In this document: positions 34,431 through 43,404 of the stretch, one piece after another
How the letters are laid out: each line of letters opens with the position of its first letter
Numbering within the stretch: position 1 is the stretch's first letter
Origin: Thalassobius vesicularis
GTDB lineage: Bacteria > Pseudomonadota > Alphaproteobacteria > Rhodobacterales > Rhodobacteraceae
NCBI RefSeq assembly: GCF_004799325.1
Contig: NZ_SSMD01000011.1
Span: 1-64,000 of the forward strand
Length of the DNA stretch: 64,000 nucleotides
Direction: 5' to 3'
The notes under the pieces: generated by a model
Database searches by the model: none
Told to the model about the DNA's origin: nothing
The model's input: the letters and a program-made list of their open reading frames with translations, nothing else
Translations under genes and position numbers: made by a program

Positions 34431-35158
34431 CCCAGCCCTTCGCCGGGCAAACATGGTGGATCGTCGGCGCGTCCGAGGGGCTGGGCCGCGCCCTCGCCCA
34501 AGCCCTGAATGCTCAAGGCGCACGCCTGATCCTGTCGGCCCGCAACGCCCAGCGCCTGACCGATCTCGCCAACACGCTCGACAACGCCCAAGCCCTGCCG
34601 ATGGACGCGACCGACCCCGCCTCGGTCGCCGCCGCCTTTGAGCAGGCGGGCGACTGGCACGGCCTGATCTACTGCGCCGGCACCTACGCCCCGATGACCG
34701 CGCAAGACTGGGACGCCCCCGCCGTCACCCGGATGTGCCAGACCAATTTCATGGGGGCCGTCCATGTGCTGAACCACGCCGTCCCGCACTGCACCGCCCG
34801 CGATGCCGGGCATCTGGTGCTGATCGGCTCGCTTGCCGGGCATCGCGGCCTGCCGGGGGCCATCGGCTACGGCGCCTCGAAATCCGCGCTGATGCATCTG
34901 GCGCAAACGCTCTACGCCGACCTGCGCGGCACCGGCACCCGCGTCAGCCTGATCAACCCCGGCTTCATCCGCACCCGCCTGACCGCGCTGAACGATTTCG
35001 ACATGCCGCAGATGATGGAGCCTGAAACCGCCGCCCGCCACGCCCTGCGCGCGATCCGCTCGGGCCGGTTCCAGACCGATTTCCCCGCGCCTTTTTCATG
35101 GGTATTCACATGGGGCCGTTTCCTGCCCTACCGGCTGTTCCTGCGCCTGTTCGGCTAG
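34427..35158 (+). CDS. Short-chain dehydrogenase/reductase
   Basis: A 243-residue SDR. The cofactor motif WIVGASEGLGRALAQAL (about 11-27) with SARN following suggests NADP(H). The catalytic Ser is in LIGSLAGHRG and the Y-x3-K pair in YGASKSALMHLAQ (about 146-150). A C-terminal hydrophobic basic end (FTWGRFLPYRLFLRLF) may touch the membrane. It is last in the sigma-E-type lipid operon, so it may reduce a lipid carbonyl intermediate; the substrate is not deducible. Its stop overlaps the convergent gntR stop by 2 bases. Confidence 0.87.
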   Translation: MTQPFAGQTWWIVGASEGLGRALAQALNAQGARLILSARNAQRLTDLANTLDNAQALPMDATDPASVAAAFEQAGDWHGLIYCAGTYAPMTAQDWDAPAVTRMCQTNFMGAVHVLNHAVPHCTARDAGHLVLIGSLAGHRGLPGAIGYGASKSALMHLAQTLYADLRGTGTRVSLINPGFIRTRLTALNDFDMPQMMEPETAARHALRAIRSGRFQTDFPAPFSWVFTWGRFLPYRLFLRLFG

Positions 35159-35823
35159 CCCTTCATCCGCGCAAAACTCAGCGAGATATGCGCCCGCCGG
35201 ATATGCCCCACCGCGTCCAGATCGCCCAGTTCCAGCGCGTTCAGGATCTCGGCCGCCTCGCGCGCGTAGATCCGGCATTCCTGCATCAAGTCGATGTGCG
35301 AGGCCGTCACCTGCTGCAACCAGATCCGCGCCGTCCGGAAATACAGCCGCTCCGACATCTGCCTGAGCGGCGCATTATCGGTCAGCTCCAGCAGCGCCAG
35401 GAACATGTCCCGATCCATCCGCATGAATTCGCGGGCCGAGGGCGCGCTCTCCAACCCCTCCGCCCGCTGCAAAATCGCCCGCACCCGCGCCAGCAAAGCG
35501 TCACTCACCGGCACCGGGTCCAGCCGGGTTTGCAGCAGCACCAGCTCCTTGCGCAGCCGGTAGACCTGCGCCAGTTCCGCGTAATCCACGTCGGTGACCA
35601 TCGTCCCCACCCCGTGGACCGAGCGCAGCAGCCCCTCGTCCTCCAGCCGCGCCAGCACCCGCCGCAACGGGGTGCGCGAGATGCCGAATTCCTGCGCCAG
35701 CTCGGTTTCCGACAGCCGAGACCCCGGCAAATAATCCAGCAGGCAAATCCGGTCGCGGATTTCCTGATGCAACAGGTCCACCCGGTCCCGCGCCGTCATC
35801 GTATCAAGTGCCGCGTCGTCCAT
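35155..35823 (-). CDS. GntR-family transcriptional regulator (FadR/FCD type)
   Basis: A 222-residue regulator. The N-terminal winged helix is at about 15-80 (IRDRICLLDYLPGSRLSETELAQEFGISRTPLRRVLARLEDEGLL), followed by an all-helical FCD effector domain (about 95-215) with the usual Asp/His metal-site residues (MDRDMFLALLEL, then HIRRAHISLS). The start at 35823 overlaps the preceding deacetylase gene by 20 bp; a downstream ATG at 35799 is an alternative. It is the last gene of the doeA-deacetylase-gntR set and probably controls that set and the divergent aminotransferase. It is not of the MocR/EnuR type usual in roseobacter ectoine clusters. Confidence 0.87.
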   Translation of the reverse strand: MDDAALDTMTARDRVDLLHQEIRDRICLLDYLPGSRLSETELAQEFGISRTPLRRVLARLEDEGLLRSVHGVGTMVTDVDYAELAQVYRLRKELVLLQTRLDPVPVSDALLARVRAILQRAEGLESAPSAREFMRMDRDMFLALLELTDNAPLRQMSERLYFRTARIWLQQVTASHIDLMQECRIYAREAAEILNALELGDLDAVGHIRRAHISLSFARMKG

Positions 35824-36973
35824 ACTCGGCCCCCAGCCGGTCCAGCATTTGCAGGCACTGGGCCAGCTGGTCCAACGCCACGTATTCGTCAGGCTTGTGC
35901 GCCTGCTCGATCGAGCCCGGCCCGCAGATCACCGCGTCCATGCCGATCTGCTGGAACAGCCCCGCCTCGGTCCCGAACGGCACCAGCCCCGCGCCATTCG
36001 CGCCGGTCAGCTTGCACATCAGATCCCGCGCCGCGTTTTGCGCCATCGGGGTCAGGCCTGCAACCTCTCCGATTGTCTGGGTGGTGATGTCCGCATTCGG
36101 CGCCACCCGCCGCATCTGCGGCAGCAGCACGTCGCCCACAAAGGCCTCCAGCTCGGCCTTCACGAAATCCAGATCGTCCCAGACCACGGGCCGCATTTCC
36201 CAGTCCAGCACCGCCTTGCCGACGATCACGTTGTGCGAGTGCCCGCCATGCAGCCCGCCCACGTTCAGCGTGGTGAACGGCGGCTCAAACCGAGACCCCG
36301 GCGGGCAGCGATCCATCAGCGCCTGCCGCAGCTCCAGCAGCCGGTTCACATACCGCGCCGCGTATTCCACCGCGTTCACCCCGCGCGCCGGGTCCGATCC
36401 GTGCCCCTCGGCCCCCGTGAAGGTTACCGTGTATTCGCAGCAACCCTTATGCCCCTCGACCACCTGCATCATCGTCGGTTCCCCGATCACGGCCAGCGCC
36501 GGGCGCACGTCGCGCGCCTTCAGCACCTCGACCAGATCGCGCGCACCGACGCAGCCGATCTCCTCGTCATGGGTAAAGGCGAAATGGATCGGCCGCTCCA
36601 CCGCAGCCGCCTTCAGCACGTCCAGCTTGGCCAGACAGGCCGCCACGAACCCCTTCATGTCGCAGGCCCCGCGCCCGTAAAGCCGCCCGTCGCGCTCCTC
36701 CATCCGCCAGGGGTCCGTCGTCCACGGCTGGTCCTCGACCGGCACCACATCCGTATGCCCCGACAGCACCAGCCCGCCCGAGCGTTCCGGCCCCAGCGTG
36801 GCGAACAGGTTCGCCTTCTGCCCACTCGGGTCAGTCAGGATTTCCACCCGCGCCCCTGCCTCGCCCAGCTTTTCCGCGATATAGGCGATGCAGGCCAGAT
36901 TGCTGTCGCTGGTCACTGTCGGAAACCCGATCAGATCGCCCAGAATATCCCGACACCGCGCCAGATCGTCCAT
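35804..36973 (-). CDS. M20-family N-acetyl deacetylase (ArgE-like)
   Basis: A 389-residue zinc hydrolase annotated by family as acetylornithine deacetylase. M20 metal-site motifs are intact: LSGHTDVVP, YGRGACDMKGF, HDEEIGCVGA with the catalytic Glu pair, and IEQAHKPDEY at the C-terminus. It follows the ectoine hydrolase gene by 3 bp. The hydrolase product, N-acetyl-L-2,4-diaminobutyrate, is a close analogue of N-acetylornithine. I therefore suspect this enzyme replaces DoeB as the second ectoine-degradation step. A true ArgE role in arginine synthesis is the alternative. Confidence 0.85.
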   Translation of the reverse strand: MDDLARCRDILGDLIGFPTVTSDSNLACIAYIAEKLGEAGARVEILTDPSGQKANLFATLGPERSGGLVLSGHTDVVPVEDQPWTTDPWRMEERDGRLYGRGACDMKGFVAACLAKLDVLKAAAVERPIHFAFTHDEEIGCVGARDLVEVLKARDVRPALAVIGEPTMMQVVEGHKGCCEYTVTFTGAEGHGSDPARGVNAVEYAARYVNRLLELRQALMDRCPPGSRFEPPFTTLNVGGLHGGHSHNVIVGKAVLDWEMRPVVWDDLDFVKAELEAFVGDVLLPQMRRVAPNADITTQTIGEVAGLTPMAQNAARDLMCKLTGANGAGLVPFGTEAGLFQQIGMDAVICGPGSIEQAHKPDEYVALDQLAQCLQMLDRLGAEYGRRGT

Positions 36974-36976
36974 GCG

Positions 36977-38161
36977 CTACCCCTTCACGAACAGCTTGCG
37001 CGGCACGTTGCACAGCGCCTCGGCCGCGCCATCCTCGCGGATCAGGATCGTCTCGGTCGTCTCCAGCCCCCAGCTGTCCATCCACAGCGCCGGCATGAAG
37101 TGGAACACCATCCCCGGCTGCAACACCGTCTGGTCCTCAGTGCGGATCGAGGCCGTCCGCTCGCCCCAATCCGGCGGATAGCTCAGGCCGACGGGATAGC
37201 CCGCCCGCCCCTCGCGCTTGATCCCGTGACGGCGCAGCGCATCCATGAAGGCGTTGGCGATATCGCAGGTCCGGTTGCCCGCCCGCGCGGCGTTCAGCCC
37301 CGCCTCGATCCCCTCCATCTGCGCGACCTCCGCCGCCCGCATCTCGTCCGGCGGGGTGCCCAGATACACCGTCCGGCACAAAGGCGCGTGATAGCGGCGA
37401 TAGCAGCCCGACAGCTCAAAGAAGGTCGCCTCGCCCGCGCGCATCTTCTCGCCGTTCCACGTCAGGTGCGCGGCGGTGGCATCCAGCCCCGAGGGCGTCA
37501 GCGGCACGATCGCCGGGTAATCGCCCCAATCCTCGCCCACGCCCGTCAGCGCGGCATGGTAGATCTCGGCCACCAGTTCGTTCTTGCGCAGCCCCGGCTC
37601 GGCCTTTTCCACCGCCGTGGTGATGACCTTTTCGGAGATCCGCGCCGCCTTGCGGATGAATCCCAGCTCCTCCTCGGATTTCACGATCCGCTGCCAGTTC
37701 ACCAGTGCCGTCGCATCCACCAGTTCGGCATTCGGCAGCTCTTGGGCCAGCACCGCATGGGCCTTGGCCGAGTAATAGTAGTTCTCCATCTCGACCCCGA
37801 TCCGCGCGGTTTCCAAGCCCAGACGGCGGATATGTCCGGCCAGATCCTGCATCGGGTGGCGCTCGGTCGATTGCACGTAATTGTCGGCATAGCCGTGGAT
37901 ATGGGTCGTCTCCATCCAGCACGTCCGCCCCGCGCCGACGCTGTCCATGTAGCGCCCCCACCAGATCGGATCGCCCTGCATCGGCAGCAACACGCCCTGA
38001 TGCACGTAAAAGGACCAGCCGTCATAGCCCGTCAGCCACGCCTGGTTGGACGGGTCGGTGACGAACATCAGCTCGATCCCCCGGCGCGCCATCTCGGCGC
38101 GGGTCAGGGCCAGGCGGCGGGCATATTCGGCGGCGGTAAAGGGGGCAGCTCCGGCGGGCAT
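36977..38161 (-). CDS. doeA: Ectoine hydrolase (M24 peptidase family)
   Basis: A 394-residue M24-fold enzyme that by eye matches Halomonas DoeA along its length: TDPSNQAWLTGYDGWSFYVHQ, YADNYVQSTERHPMQ, GVEMENYYYSAKAH, ATALVNWQRIVKSEEE, GNRTCDIANAFMDALRRHG, PVGLSYPPDWGERTAS and VFHFMPALWMDSWGLE. DoeA opens the ectoine ring to N-acetyl-2,4-diaminobutyrate. GAGGTC precedes the ATG. It heads a three-gene operon with a deacetylase and a GntR regulator. No ectoine transporter (uehABC) is within view, so the uptake route is unclear. Confidence 0.88.
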   Translation of the reverse strand: MPAGAAPFTAAEYARRLALTRAEMARRGIELMFVTDPSNQAWLTGYDGWSFYVHQGVLLPMQGDPIWWGRYMDSVGAGRTCWMETTHIHGYADNYVQSTERHPMQDLAGHIRRLGLETARIGVEMENYYYSAKAHAVLAQELPNAELVDATALVNWQRIVKSEEELGFIRKAARISEKVITTAVEKAEPGLRKNELVAEIYHAALTGVGEDWGDYPAIVPLTPSGLDATAAHLTWNGEKMRAGEATFFELSGCYRRYHAPLCRTVYLGTPPDEMRAAEVAQMEGIEAGLNAARAGNRTCDIANAFMDALRRHGIKREGRAGYPVGLSYPPDWGERTASIRTEDQTVLQPGMVFHFMPALWMDSWGLETTETILIREDGAAEALCNVPRKLFVKG

Positions 38162-38333
38162 GTGACCTCAACTTGTGTACATATGATGAATGCATCCCGG
38201 CCCGTTTCCCCGCTATCAGGCATAATTCCGCATTTGCCGGGTTGCGACTCGAGGCCAGTTGTGCACAACTCTGCGCAAACCGGGCCCGCCCCGTCAATCG
38301 AAATCCACGCATCACCGCACGAAAGGACAGCAC
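38162..38333. promoter_or_regulatory. Divergent promoter region doeA/aminotransferase
   Basis: A 172-bp divergent region. TTGTGTACATATGA near 38173-38186, close to the doeA start, contains a TGTACA core reminiscent of FCD-type GntR operators, but the flanks are not symmetric. GAAAGGA precedes the aminotransferase ATG. Confidence 0.4.
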
Positions 38334-39701
38334 ATGCTGACGAATGACCAGCTGGCACAATGGGACCGCGACAGCTTCTTCCACCCGTCCACGCACCTGG
38401 CCCAGCACGCCCGCGGCGAGACCCCCAGCCGCATCATCCGTACCGCCCGCGACTGCACCATCACCGACCGCGACGGCAATGACCTGCTGGACGCGTTCGC
38501 CGGGCTTTACTGCGTCAACGTCGGCTATGGCCGCCCCGAGATCGCCGAAGCCATCGCCGATCAGGCGCGCGAACTGGCCTATTACCACGCCTATGTCGGC
38601 CACGGGACCGAGGCCAGCATCACCCTCGCCCACATGGTTCTGGACCGCGCCCCCAAGGGCATGAGCAAGGTCTATTTCGGCCTCTCCGGCTCGGATGCCA
38701 ACGAAACCAACATCAAGCTGGTCTGGTACTACAACAACATCCTCGGCCGCCCCGAGAAGAAGAAGATCATCTCGCGCTGGCGCGGCTATCACGGCTCGGG
38801 CCTGATGACCGGCTCGCTCACCGGGCTTGGCCTGTTCCATGCGAAATTCGACCTGCCCCTGTCGCAGGTCATCCATACCGAGGCGCCCTATTACTTCCGC
38901 CGCCCCCGCCCCGACATGACCGAGGCGCAGTTCACCGCCCATTGCGTGGCCGAGCTTGAGGCCCTGATCGAAAGCGAAGGCGCAGACACCATCGCCGCCT
39001 TCATCGGCGAACCCGTCCTTGGCACCGGCGGCATCGTCCCCCCGCCCGAGGGCTACTGGCCCGCGATCCAGGCCGTGCTGGACCGTCACGACATCCTGCT
39101 GATCGCGGACGAGGTCGTGACCGGCTTCGGTCGTCTCGGCTCCATGTTCGGCTCCGATCATTACGGCATCCGCCCCGACCTGATCACCATCGCCAAGGGC
39201 CTGACCTCGGCCTACGCGCCGCTCTCCGGTTCCATCGTCGGGGATCGCATGTGGAAGGTGCTGGAACAGGGCACTGACGAAAACGGCCCCATCGGGCATG
39301 GCTGGACCTACTCCGCCCACCCGGTTGGCGCCGCTGCCGGGGTCGCCAACCTGCGCCTGCTGGATCAGCTGAGCCTGATCGACAACGCCGCCACCGTTGG
39401 CCGCTATCTGAACGACACGATGCGCGCCGCGCTGGCGGATCACCCGAACGTGGGCGAGGTCCGCGGCGAGGGCATGCTCTGCGCGGTCGAGTTCGTCGCC
39501 GACCGGGACGACCGCACCTTCTTTGACCCCGCGCAAAAGGTCGGGCCGCGTCTGGCCGCCGCACTGCTGTCGCGTGGCGTGATCGGGCGGGCGATGCCGC
39601 AGGGCGACATTCTGGGCTTCGCCCCGCCCTTCTGCCTGACCCGGCCCGAGGCCGACCGCATCGTCGCCGCCACCGTCGAGGCCGTGGCCGAGGTGCTCTG
39701 A
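38334..39701 (+). CDS. Class III (omega) aminotransferase
   Basis: A 455-residue PLP enzyme. Family features are [20 protein letters not shown] (about 124-143), RWRGYHGSG, the PLP Asp in [15 protein letters not shown] (about 258-272) and the Schiff-base Lys in [15 protein letters not shown] (about 288). It strongly resembles the broad-specificity Ruegeria omega-transaminase known from a crystal structure (3FCR, from memory). Its place divergent from doeA fits 2,4-diaminobutyrate transamination (DoeD step). Its nearness to polyamine genes also allows putrescine:pyruvate transamination, which would feed PatD. Specificity cannot be settled from sequence. Confidence 0.9.
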   Translation: MLTNDQLAQWDRDSFFHPSTHLAQHARGETPSRIIRTARDCTITDRDGNDLLDAFAGLYCVNVGYGRPEIAEAIADQARELAYYHAYVGHGTEASITLAHMVLDRAPKGMSKVYFGLSGSDANETNIKLVWYYNNILGRPEKKKIISRWRGYHGSGLMTGSLTGLGLFHAKFDLPLSQVIHTEAPYYFRRPRPDMTEAQFTAHCVAELEALIESEGADTIAAFIGEPVLGTGGIVPPPEGYWPAIQAVLDRHDILLIADEVVTGFGRLGSMFGSDHYGIRPDLITIAKGLTSAYAPLSGSIVGDRMWKVLEQGTDENGPIGHGWTYSAHPVGAAAGVANLRLLDQLSLIDNAATVGRYLNDTMRAALADHPNVGEVRGEGMLCAVEFVADRDDRTFFDPAQKVGPRLAAALLSRGVIGRAMPQGDILGFAPPFCLTRPEADRIVAATVEAVAEVL

Positions 39702-39707
39702 CCCCGC

Positions 39708-39740
39708 AAAAACGGGCGTACGATTTTCGCCCGTTTTCTT
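39708..39740 (+). terminator. Terminator after the aminotransferase gene
   Basis: AAAACGGGCG (39709-39718) pairs with CGCCCGTTTT (39728-39737) around a 9-base loop, ending in a T-rich stretch, just after the aminotransferase stop. The A/T flanks could let it act in both directions for the convergent thioesterase gene. Confidence 0.85.
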
Positions 39741-39791
39741 ACGATTCGGCTGGTTAAGCCCGTGTGAAACCCTCGTTCCGGCGGGGGTTTC

Positions 39792-40283
39792 TCAGGATTT
39801 GATCGAAAAAATCGAGCATGTTTCGACCCCATGCGCCAGCAATTTGCCAGAGGCATCGGACAGCCGCGCTTCGCTGGTCGCGGTGGTCCGGCCAAAATGG
39901 ATCACGCGCCCTTCGCAGGTGACGCCTCCGGTTTTCACGGTCAGCGGACGGACCAGATTCACCTTATATTCCAACGTGGTAAAGCCCATGCCGACGGGCA
40001 ACAACGTATGGATGCAGCTGGCCATCGCCGCGTCCAGAATGGTGCCGATCCAGCCGCCATGCACGGTCGAGATGGGGTTATAGTCGCTTTCATCCGGCCG
40101 CCCGACATGGCGCGTCAGCCCGTCCTCGGCGGCCGTCATTTTTAGATTCATTTTTCTGTAAATAGGCGGAGGATCAATCTCTCCGGCCATCATTTTTCGG
40201 AAAATCTCTCTTCCGGGCAATGACATAGCCAGCTCCATCGGAATGCAGCCAAAGGTCTGGTCGGGCGAGTAAAGCGAGGACAT
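39792..40283 (-). CDS. PaaI-family hot-dog thioesterase
   Basis: A 163-residue acyl-CoA thioesterase-like protein. The hot-dog signature NPISTVHGGWIGTILDAAMASCIHTLLP (about 69-96) includes the HGG turn and catalytic Asp, and TLEYKVNLVRPLTVKTGGVTCEGRVIHFGRTTATSEARL gives the central strands. It hydrolyses a CoA thioester; the substrate is unknown. It faces the pot operon divergently and is convergent with the aminotransferase gene. No pathway partner is adjacent. Confidence 0.85.
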   Translation of the reverse strand: MSSLYSPDQTFGCIPMELAMSLPGREIFRKMMAGEIDPPPIYRKMNLKMTAAEDGLTRHVGRPDESDYNPISTVHGGWIGTILDAAMASCIHTLLPVGMGFTTLEYKVNLVRPLTVKTGGVTCEGRVIHFGRTTATSEARLSDASGKLLAHGVETCSIFSIKS

Positions 40284-40584
40284 GCGCGGTTTCCGTCTGG
40301 CAAAAACAAAGATACTCGGGCCAGCCTATCCATCCGGGGCCCATCGCAAAGCGGAACGTGGCGCGCGTTCATCTGGTGACGCCGCAGGGCCCGCATACCC
40401 TTGTTTTCAGGGATATTTTTTCGCCAATAGCGCGAAAGTCCAGGCCGAAATCCTGCGTGAAAATTGGGCAAAACGGGGTTGAGGGGCCGGGTTTAACTCC
40501 GGTTACGCGGACAAAAACCTTGCCAGAAAGGCCCCACCCCCGCATCATTTGATCAAATAACGCGCCAAAAAAGGAGCCCCCCCC
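40284..40584. promoter_or_regulatory. Divergent region between thioesterase and pot operon
   Basis: A 301-bp region without a convincing gene; a 66-codon open frame at 40282-40482 has no homology I recognise. The right end holds the ATTTGATCAAAT palindrome (40547-40558) and AAGGAG at 40571-40576, the ribosome-binding site of potA. AT-rich patches near 40400-40420 may be promoter elements. Confidence 0.55.
40547..40558. promoter_or_regulatory. Palindromic operator ATTTGATCAAAT (pot operon copy)
   Basis: A perfect 12-bp palindrome 27 bp upstream of the potA GTG start. The identical sequence, in the same C-flanked context, recurs 22 bp upstream of the acetylpolyamine amidohydrolase start at 45547-45558. 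This suggests one regulator for both transcripts. Confidence 0.65.
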
Positions 40585-41649
40585 GTGCCCACCCCCCCCG
40601 CCGTCGAGGCGATTTCGGCCCGTAAAACCTACGGCGATGGCCAGGCTGCCGTCGTGGCGTTGAAGGACGTTTCCGTCCAGATTGGCAAAGGCGAATTCTT
40701 CACCTTGCTGGGGCCATCGGGGTGCGGGAAAACCACCCTTTTGCGTCTGATCGCGGGCTTCGAGACGCCCACCGCCGGGCAGATTTTGCTGGACGGAAAT
40801 GACATCACAGCCGACCCTCCGAACCTGCGGCCGATCAATACCGTGTTCCAGAATTACGCGCTGTTTCCGCATCTCACGGTCGCCCAGAACGTCGGATTCG
40901 GGCTGGAAATGCAGGGACGCCCCAGGCGCGAAGTCGAGGAAACCGCCGCCGAGATGCTGGCTCTGGTCAAGCTGGAGGCGATGGCCAACCGGCGCTGTTC
41001 GCAGCTGTCGGGCGGGCAGCAACAACGCGTCGCGCTGGCCCGCGCGCTGGCCCCTCGCCCCAAGGTTTTGCTGCTGGACGAGCCGCTGTCCGCGCTGGAT
41101 CTGAAGCTGCGCAAAGAGATGCAGAGCGAACTGAAGCGCCTGCAAACCGAGACCGGGATCACCTTCATCTTCGTCACCCATGACCAGGAAGAGGCGTTGA
41201 CCATGTCCGACCGGATCGGCGTGATGAGCGCGGGGAAAATCCTTCAGATCGGGTCGCCCCGGGATATCTACACCAAGCCCGCCAACCGTTTTGTGGCTGA
41301 CTTCATTGGGGAAACCAACTTCCTTTCGGCCGACCTGTCCGGCCAGACCCTGACCCTGCCCGGCGGATTTCGCATCGATCTGACCCCGGCGCAGACCAAG
41401 GGGCGGCAGGGTCAGGTGACCGTCGCCCTGCGCCCCGAGCAGATCCGGCCCGCCGATCAGGGCCTGTCCGCGACCGTCACGCAACTGGTATATTTTGGCA
41501 CCGACATGCACAGCCACGCGCGGCTGTCCGACGGCACCGAGGTCGTGGCACGGATGCAAACCTCGCCCTCTGGCGAGGCGGCGCTGCACGAAGGCCAGGC
41601 GATCACCCTGGGCTTTGCGCCCGAGGCGATCCAGGTGCTGGAGGACTGA
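40585..41649 (+). CDS. potA: Polyamine ABC transporter ATP-binding protein
   Basis: A 354-residue ATPase. It starts at GTG 40585 with AAGGAG 8 bp upstream. Walker [10 protein letters not shown] is near 43, then [13 protein letters not shown], signature [15 protein letters not shown], Walker [13 protein letters not shown] and [17 protein letters not shown]-terminal TOBE domain contains [10 protein letters not shown]. The group is spermidine/putrescine (PotA/PotG). The gene leads a four-gene operon; the order ATPase-permease-permease-binding protein is that of potABCD. Confidence 0.9.
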   Translation: MPTPPAVEAISARKTYGDGQAAVVALKDVSVQIGKGEFFTLLGPSGCGKTTLLRLIAGFETPTAGQILLDGNDITADPPNLRPINTVFQNYALFPHLTVAQNVGFGLEMQGRPRREVEETAAEMLALVKLEAMANRRCSQLSGGQQQRVALARALAPRPKVLLLDEPLSALDLKLRKEMQSELKRLQTETGITFIFVTHDQEEALTMSDRIGVMSAGKILQIGSPRDIYTKPANRFVADFIGETNFLSADLSGQTLTLPGGFRIDLTPAQTKGRQGQVTVALRPEQIRPADQGLSATVTQLVYFGTDMHSHARLSDGTEVVARMQTSPSGEAALHEGQAITLGFAPEAIQVLED

Positions 41650-41652
41650 AGC

Positions 41653-42564
41653 ATGGCCTCTCAAGCGGAAGAAATCGCCGAAGCGGCGCGGGTCCGGCGC
41701 AACTGGTTGCTGTCCGCCCCCGCCCTGACGGTTCTGGCGCTGGGGGCGCTGGGGCCGCTGATGGTGGTGCTGATCTATTCCTTTCTGGAACCGGGCGATT
41801 ATTCCGGCGTGAGGTGGAATTTCTCGCTGGATGGTTGGTTCCAGATTTTCTTTCAGCGCGACATCTTCGATGACACGGTCGGGCTGGCCGATGCGCATTT
41901 GCGGATCTTCTGGCGGTCGGTGAAACTCAGCCTGCTGACCACGCTGACGACCTTTGTCTTCGGCTTTCCGACGGCCTGGTTCATCGCCACGCAGCCGCGC
42001 GGGCGACGGGCGCTTTGGCTGTTTTTGATCACAATTCCGTTCTGGACAAACCTGCTGATCCGCACCTTCGCGATCATGGAGGTGATCCGCAATCAGGGAT
42101 TGCTGAACTCGGCCCTGATGGCGCTGGGTCTGATCGAGCAACCCCTGCAAATCATGTACACCGACACGGCCGTTTTGATCGGCATGACCTATGTCTATCT
42201 GCCGCTGATGGTGCTGCCGCTATACGCCTCGATCGACCGGTTCGATTTCACCCTGATCGAGGCCGCCTATGACCTCTACGCCTCGCGCTGGCGGGTGTTG
42301 CGGCGGATCGTGCTGCCGATCGTGAAGCCGGGGATCATCGCCGGCTCGATCCTGGTCTTCGTGCCCTCGCTGGGTGCCTATGTCACCCCGCGCGTGCTGG
42401 GGGGCGGCAAGAACATGATGATCGGCAATTTCATCGACCTGCAATTCGGACAGGGCCGCAACTGGCCGCTGGGCTCGGCCCTGTCGATGCTGTTGCTGCT
42501 GATCGTGGGCGCGGCATTGCTGGCCTATGTCCGCGTCTCGAACCGGGAGGGGCCCCATGGCTAA
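41653..42564 (+). CDS. potB: Polyamine ABC transporter permease (PotB type)
   Basis: A 303-residue inner-membrane permease with six predicted helices and the EAA loop IEAAYDLYASRWRVLRRIVLPIVKPG at about 205-230. The hydrophilic insertion after the first helix (about 45-85, DYSGVRWNFSLDGWFQIFFQRDIFDDTV) is typical of PotB. It starts 3 bp after potA and overlaps potC by 8 bp. Confidence 0.9.
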   Translation: MASQAEEIAEAARVRRNWLLSAPALTVLALGALGPLMVVLIYSFLEPGDYSGVRWNFSLDGWFQIFFQRDIFDDTVGLADAHLRIFWRSVKLSLLTTLTTFVFGFPTAWFIATQPRGRRALWLFLITIPFWTNLLIRTFAIMEVIRNQGLLNSALMALGLIEQPLQIMYTDTAVLIGMTYVYLPLMVLPLYASIDRFDFTLIEAAYDLYASRWRVLRRIVLPIVKPGIIAGSILVFVPSLGAYVTPRVLGGGKNMMIGNFIDLQFGQGRNWPLGSALSMLLLLIVGAALLAYVRVSNREGPHG

Positions 42565-43363
42565 ACGCAAGGATTTCTCGGTCACGCGCCTGCCGGGCTT
42601 TGCGACGATCGCGCTGACGGCCTTTGTCGCGCTGTACCTGCCGATCGTGACGCTGGTGGTCTATTCGTTCAATGGCTCGGAAACCGTGGCGATCTGGGGC
42701 GGGTTTTCGCTGCGCTGGTACGGCATCGCCTGGGACAACACCCAGGTGCAGGAGGCGACGCTGCGCTCGCTGATCATTGCGGCCTCGGCGGCGGGGATTG
42801 CCACGACGGTGGCGACGATGGCCGCGCTGGCGACCACGCGGACCGGGCGGTTCAAGGGCGAGACGCTGATCTACGTGATGATCAACCAGCCGCTGATGGT
42901 GCCCGAGATCGTGACCGCCGTTGCCCTGCTGATCGTGTTTGCCGCCGTCAAGGTGGCCACCGGCTATACCGGGTTGGGCTATCTGATCCTGGCCCACGCG
43001 GCGTTCTGCATCCCTTTCGCCTATCTGCCGATCCGTGCCCGGCTGGAAGGGATGGACCTGTCGCTGGAGATCGCCGCCTCTGACCTTTACGCCACGCCCT
43101 GGCAGACATTCCGCCGGGTGACTCTGCCCCTGATGATGCCCGGCGTGATCGCGGGGGCGATGCTGGCCTTCGTCATCTCGCTGGATGACGTCATCATCAC
43201 CGAATTCGTCAAATCCGCCGGTCAGGACACTCTGCCCACCTACATGCTGGGCCAGCTGCGCCGCGCCGTGACCCCCGAGGTCAACGCGATCTCGACCGCG
43301 CTACTGGGCCTGACCGTGCTGATGCTGACTGCGTTTTTCATACTGACCAGAACGCGGGACTAA
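42557..43363 (+). CDS. potC: Polyamine ABC transporter permease (PotC type)
   Basis: A 268-residue permease with six helices. The N-terminal YSFNGSETVAIWGGFSLRWY (about 45-64) is the usual PotC pattern, and the EAA loop is EIAASDLYATPWQTFRRVTLPLMMPG (about 177-202). The ATG at 42557 lies inside the potB end and follows GGGAGG. It pairs with PotB to form the channel. Confidence 0.9.
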   Translation: MAKRKDFSVTRLPGFATIALTAFVALYLPIVTLVVYSFNGSETVAIWGGFSLRWYGIAWDNTQVQEATLRSLIIAASAAGIATTVATMAALATTRTGRFKGETLIYVMINQPLMVPEIVTAVALLIVFAAVKVATGYTGLGYLILAHAAFCIPFAYLPIRARLEGMDLSLEIAASDLYATPWQTFRRVTLPLMMPGVIAGAMLAFVISLDDVIITEFVKSAGQDTLPTYMLGQLRRAVTPEVNAISTALLGLTVLMLTAFFILTRTRD

Positions 43364-43404
43364 CCCGCGCATTTCACGACCAAACAAGAGAGAGGACCAA
43401 GAAT

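Noticed and set aside
35849-38347. An 832-codon plus-strand frame opposite the deacetylase and doeA genes
   Set aside because: It spans two real minus-strand genes and their junction; this is a composition artefact.
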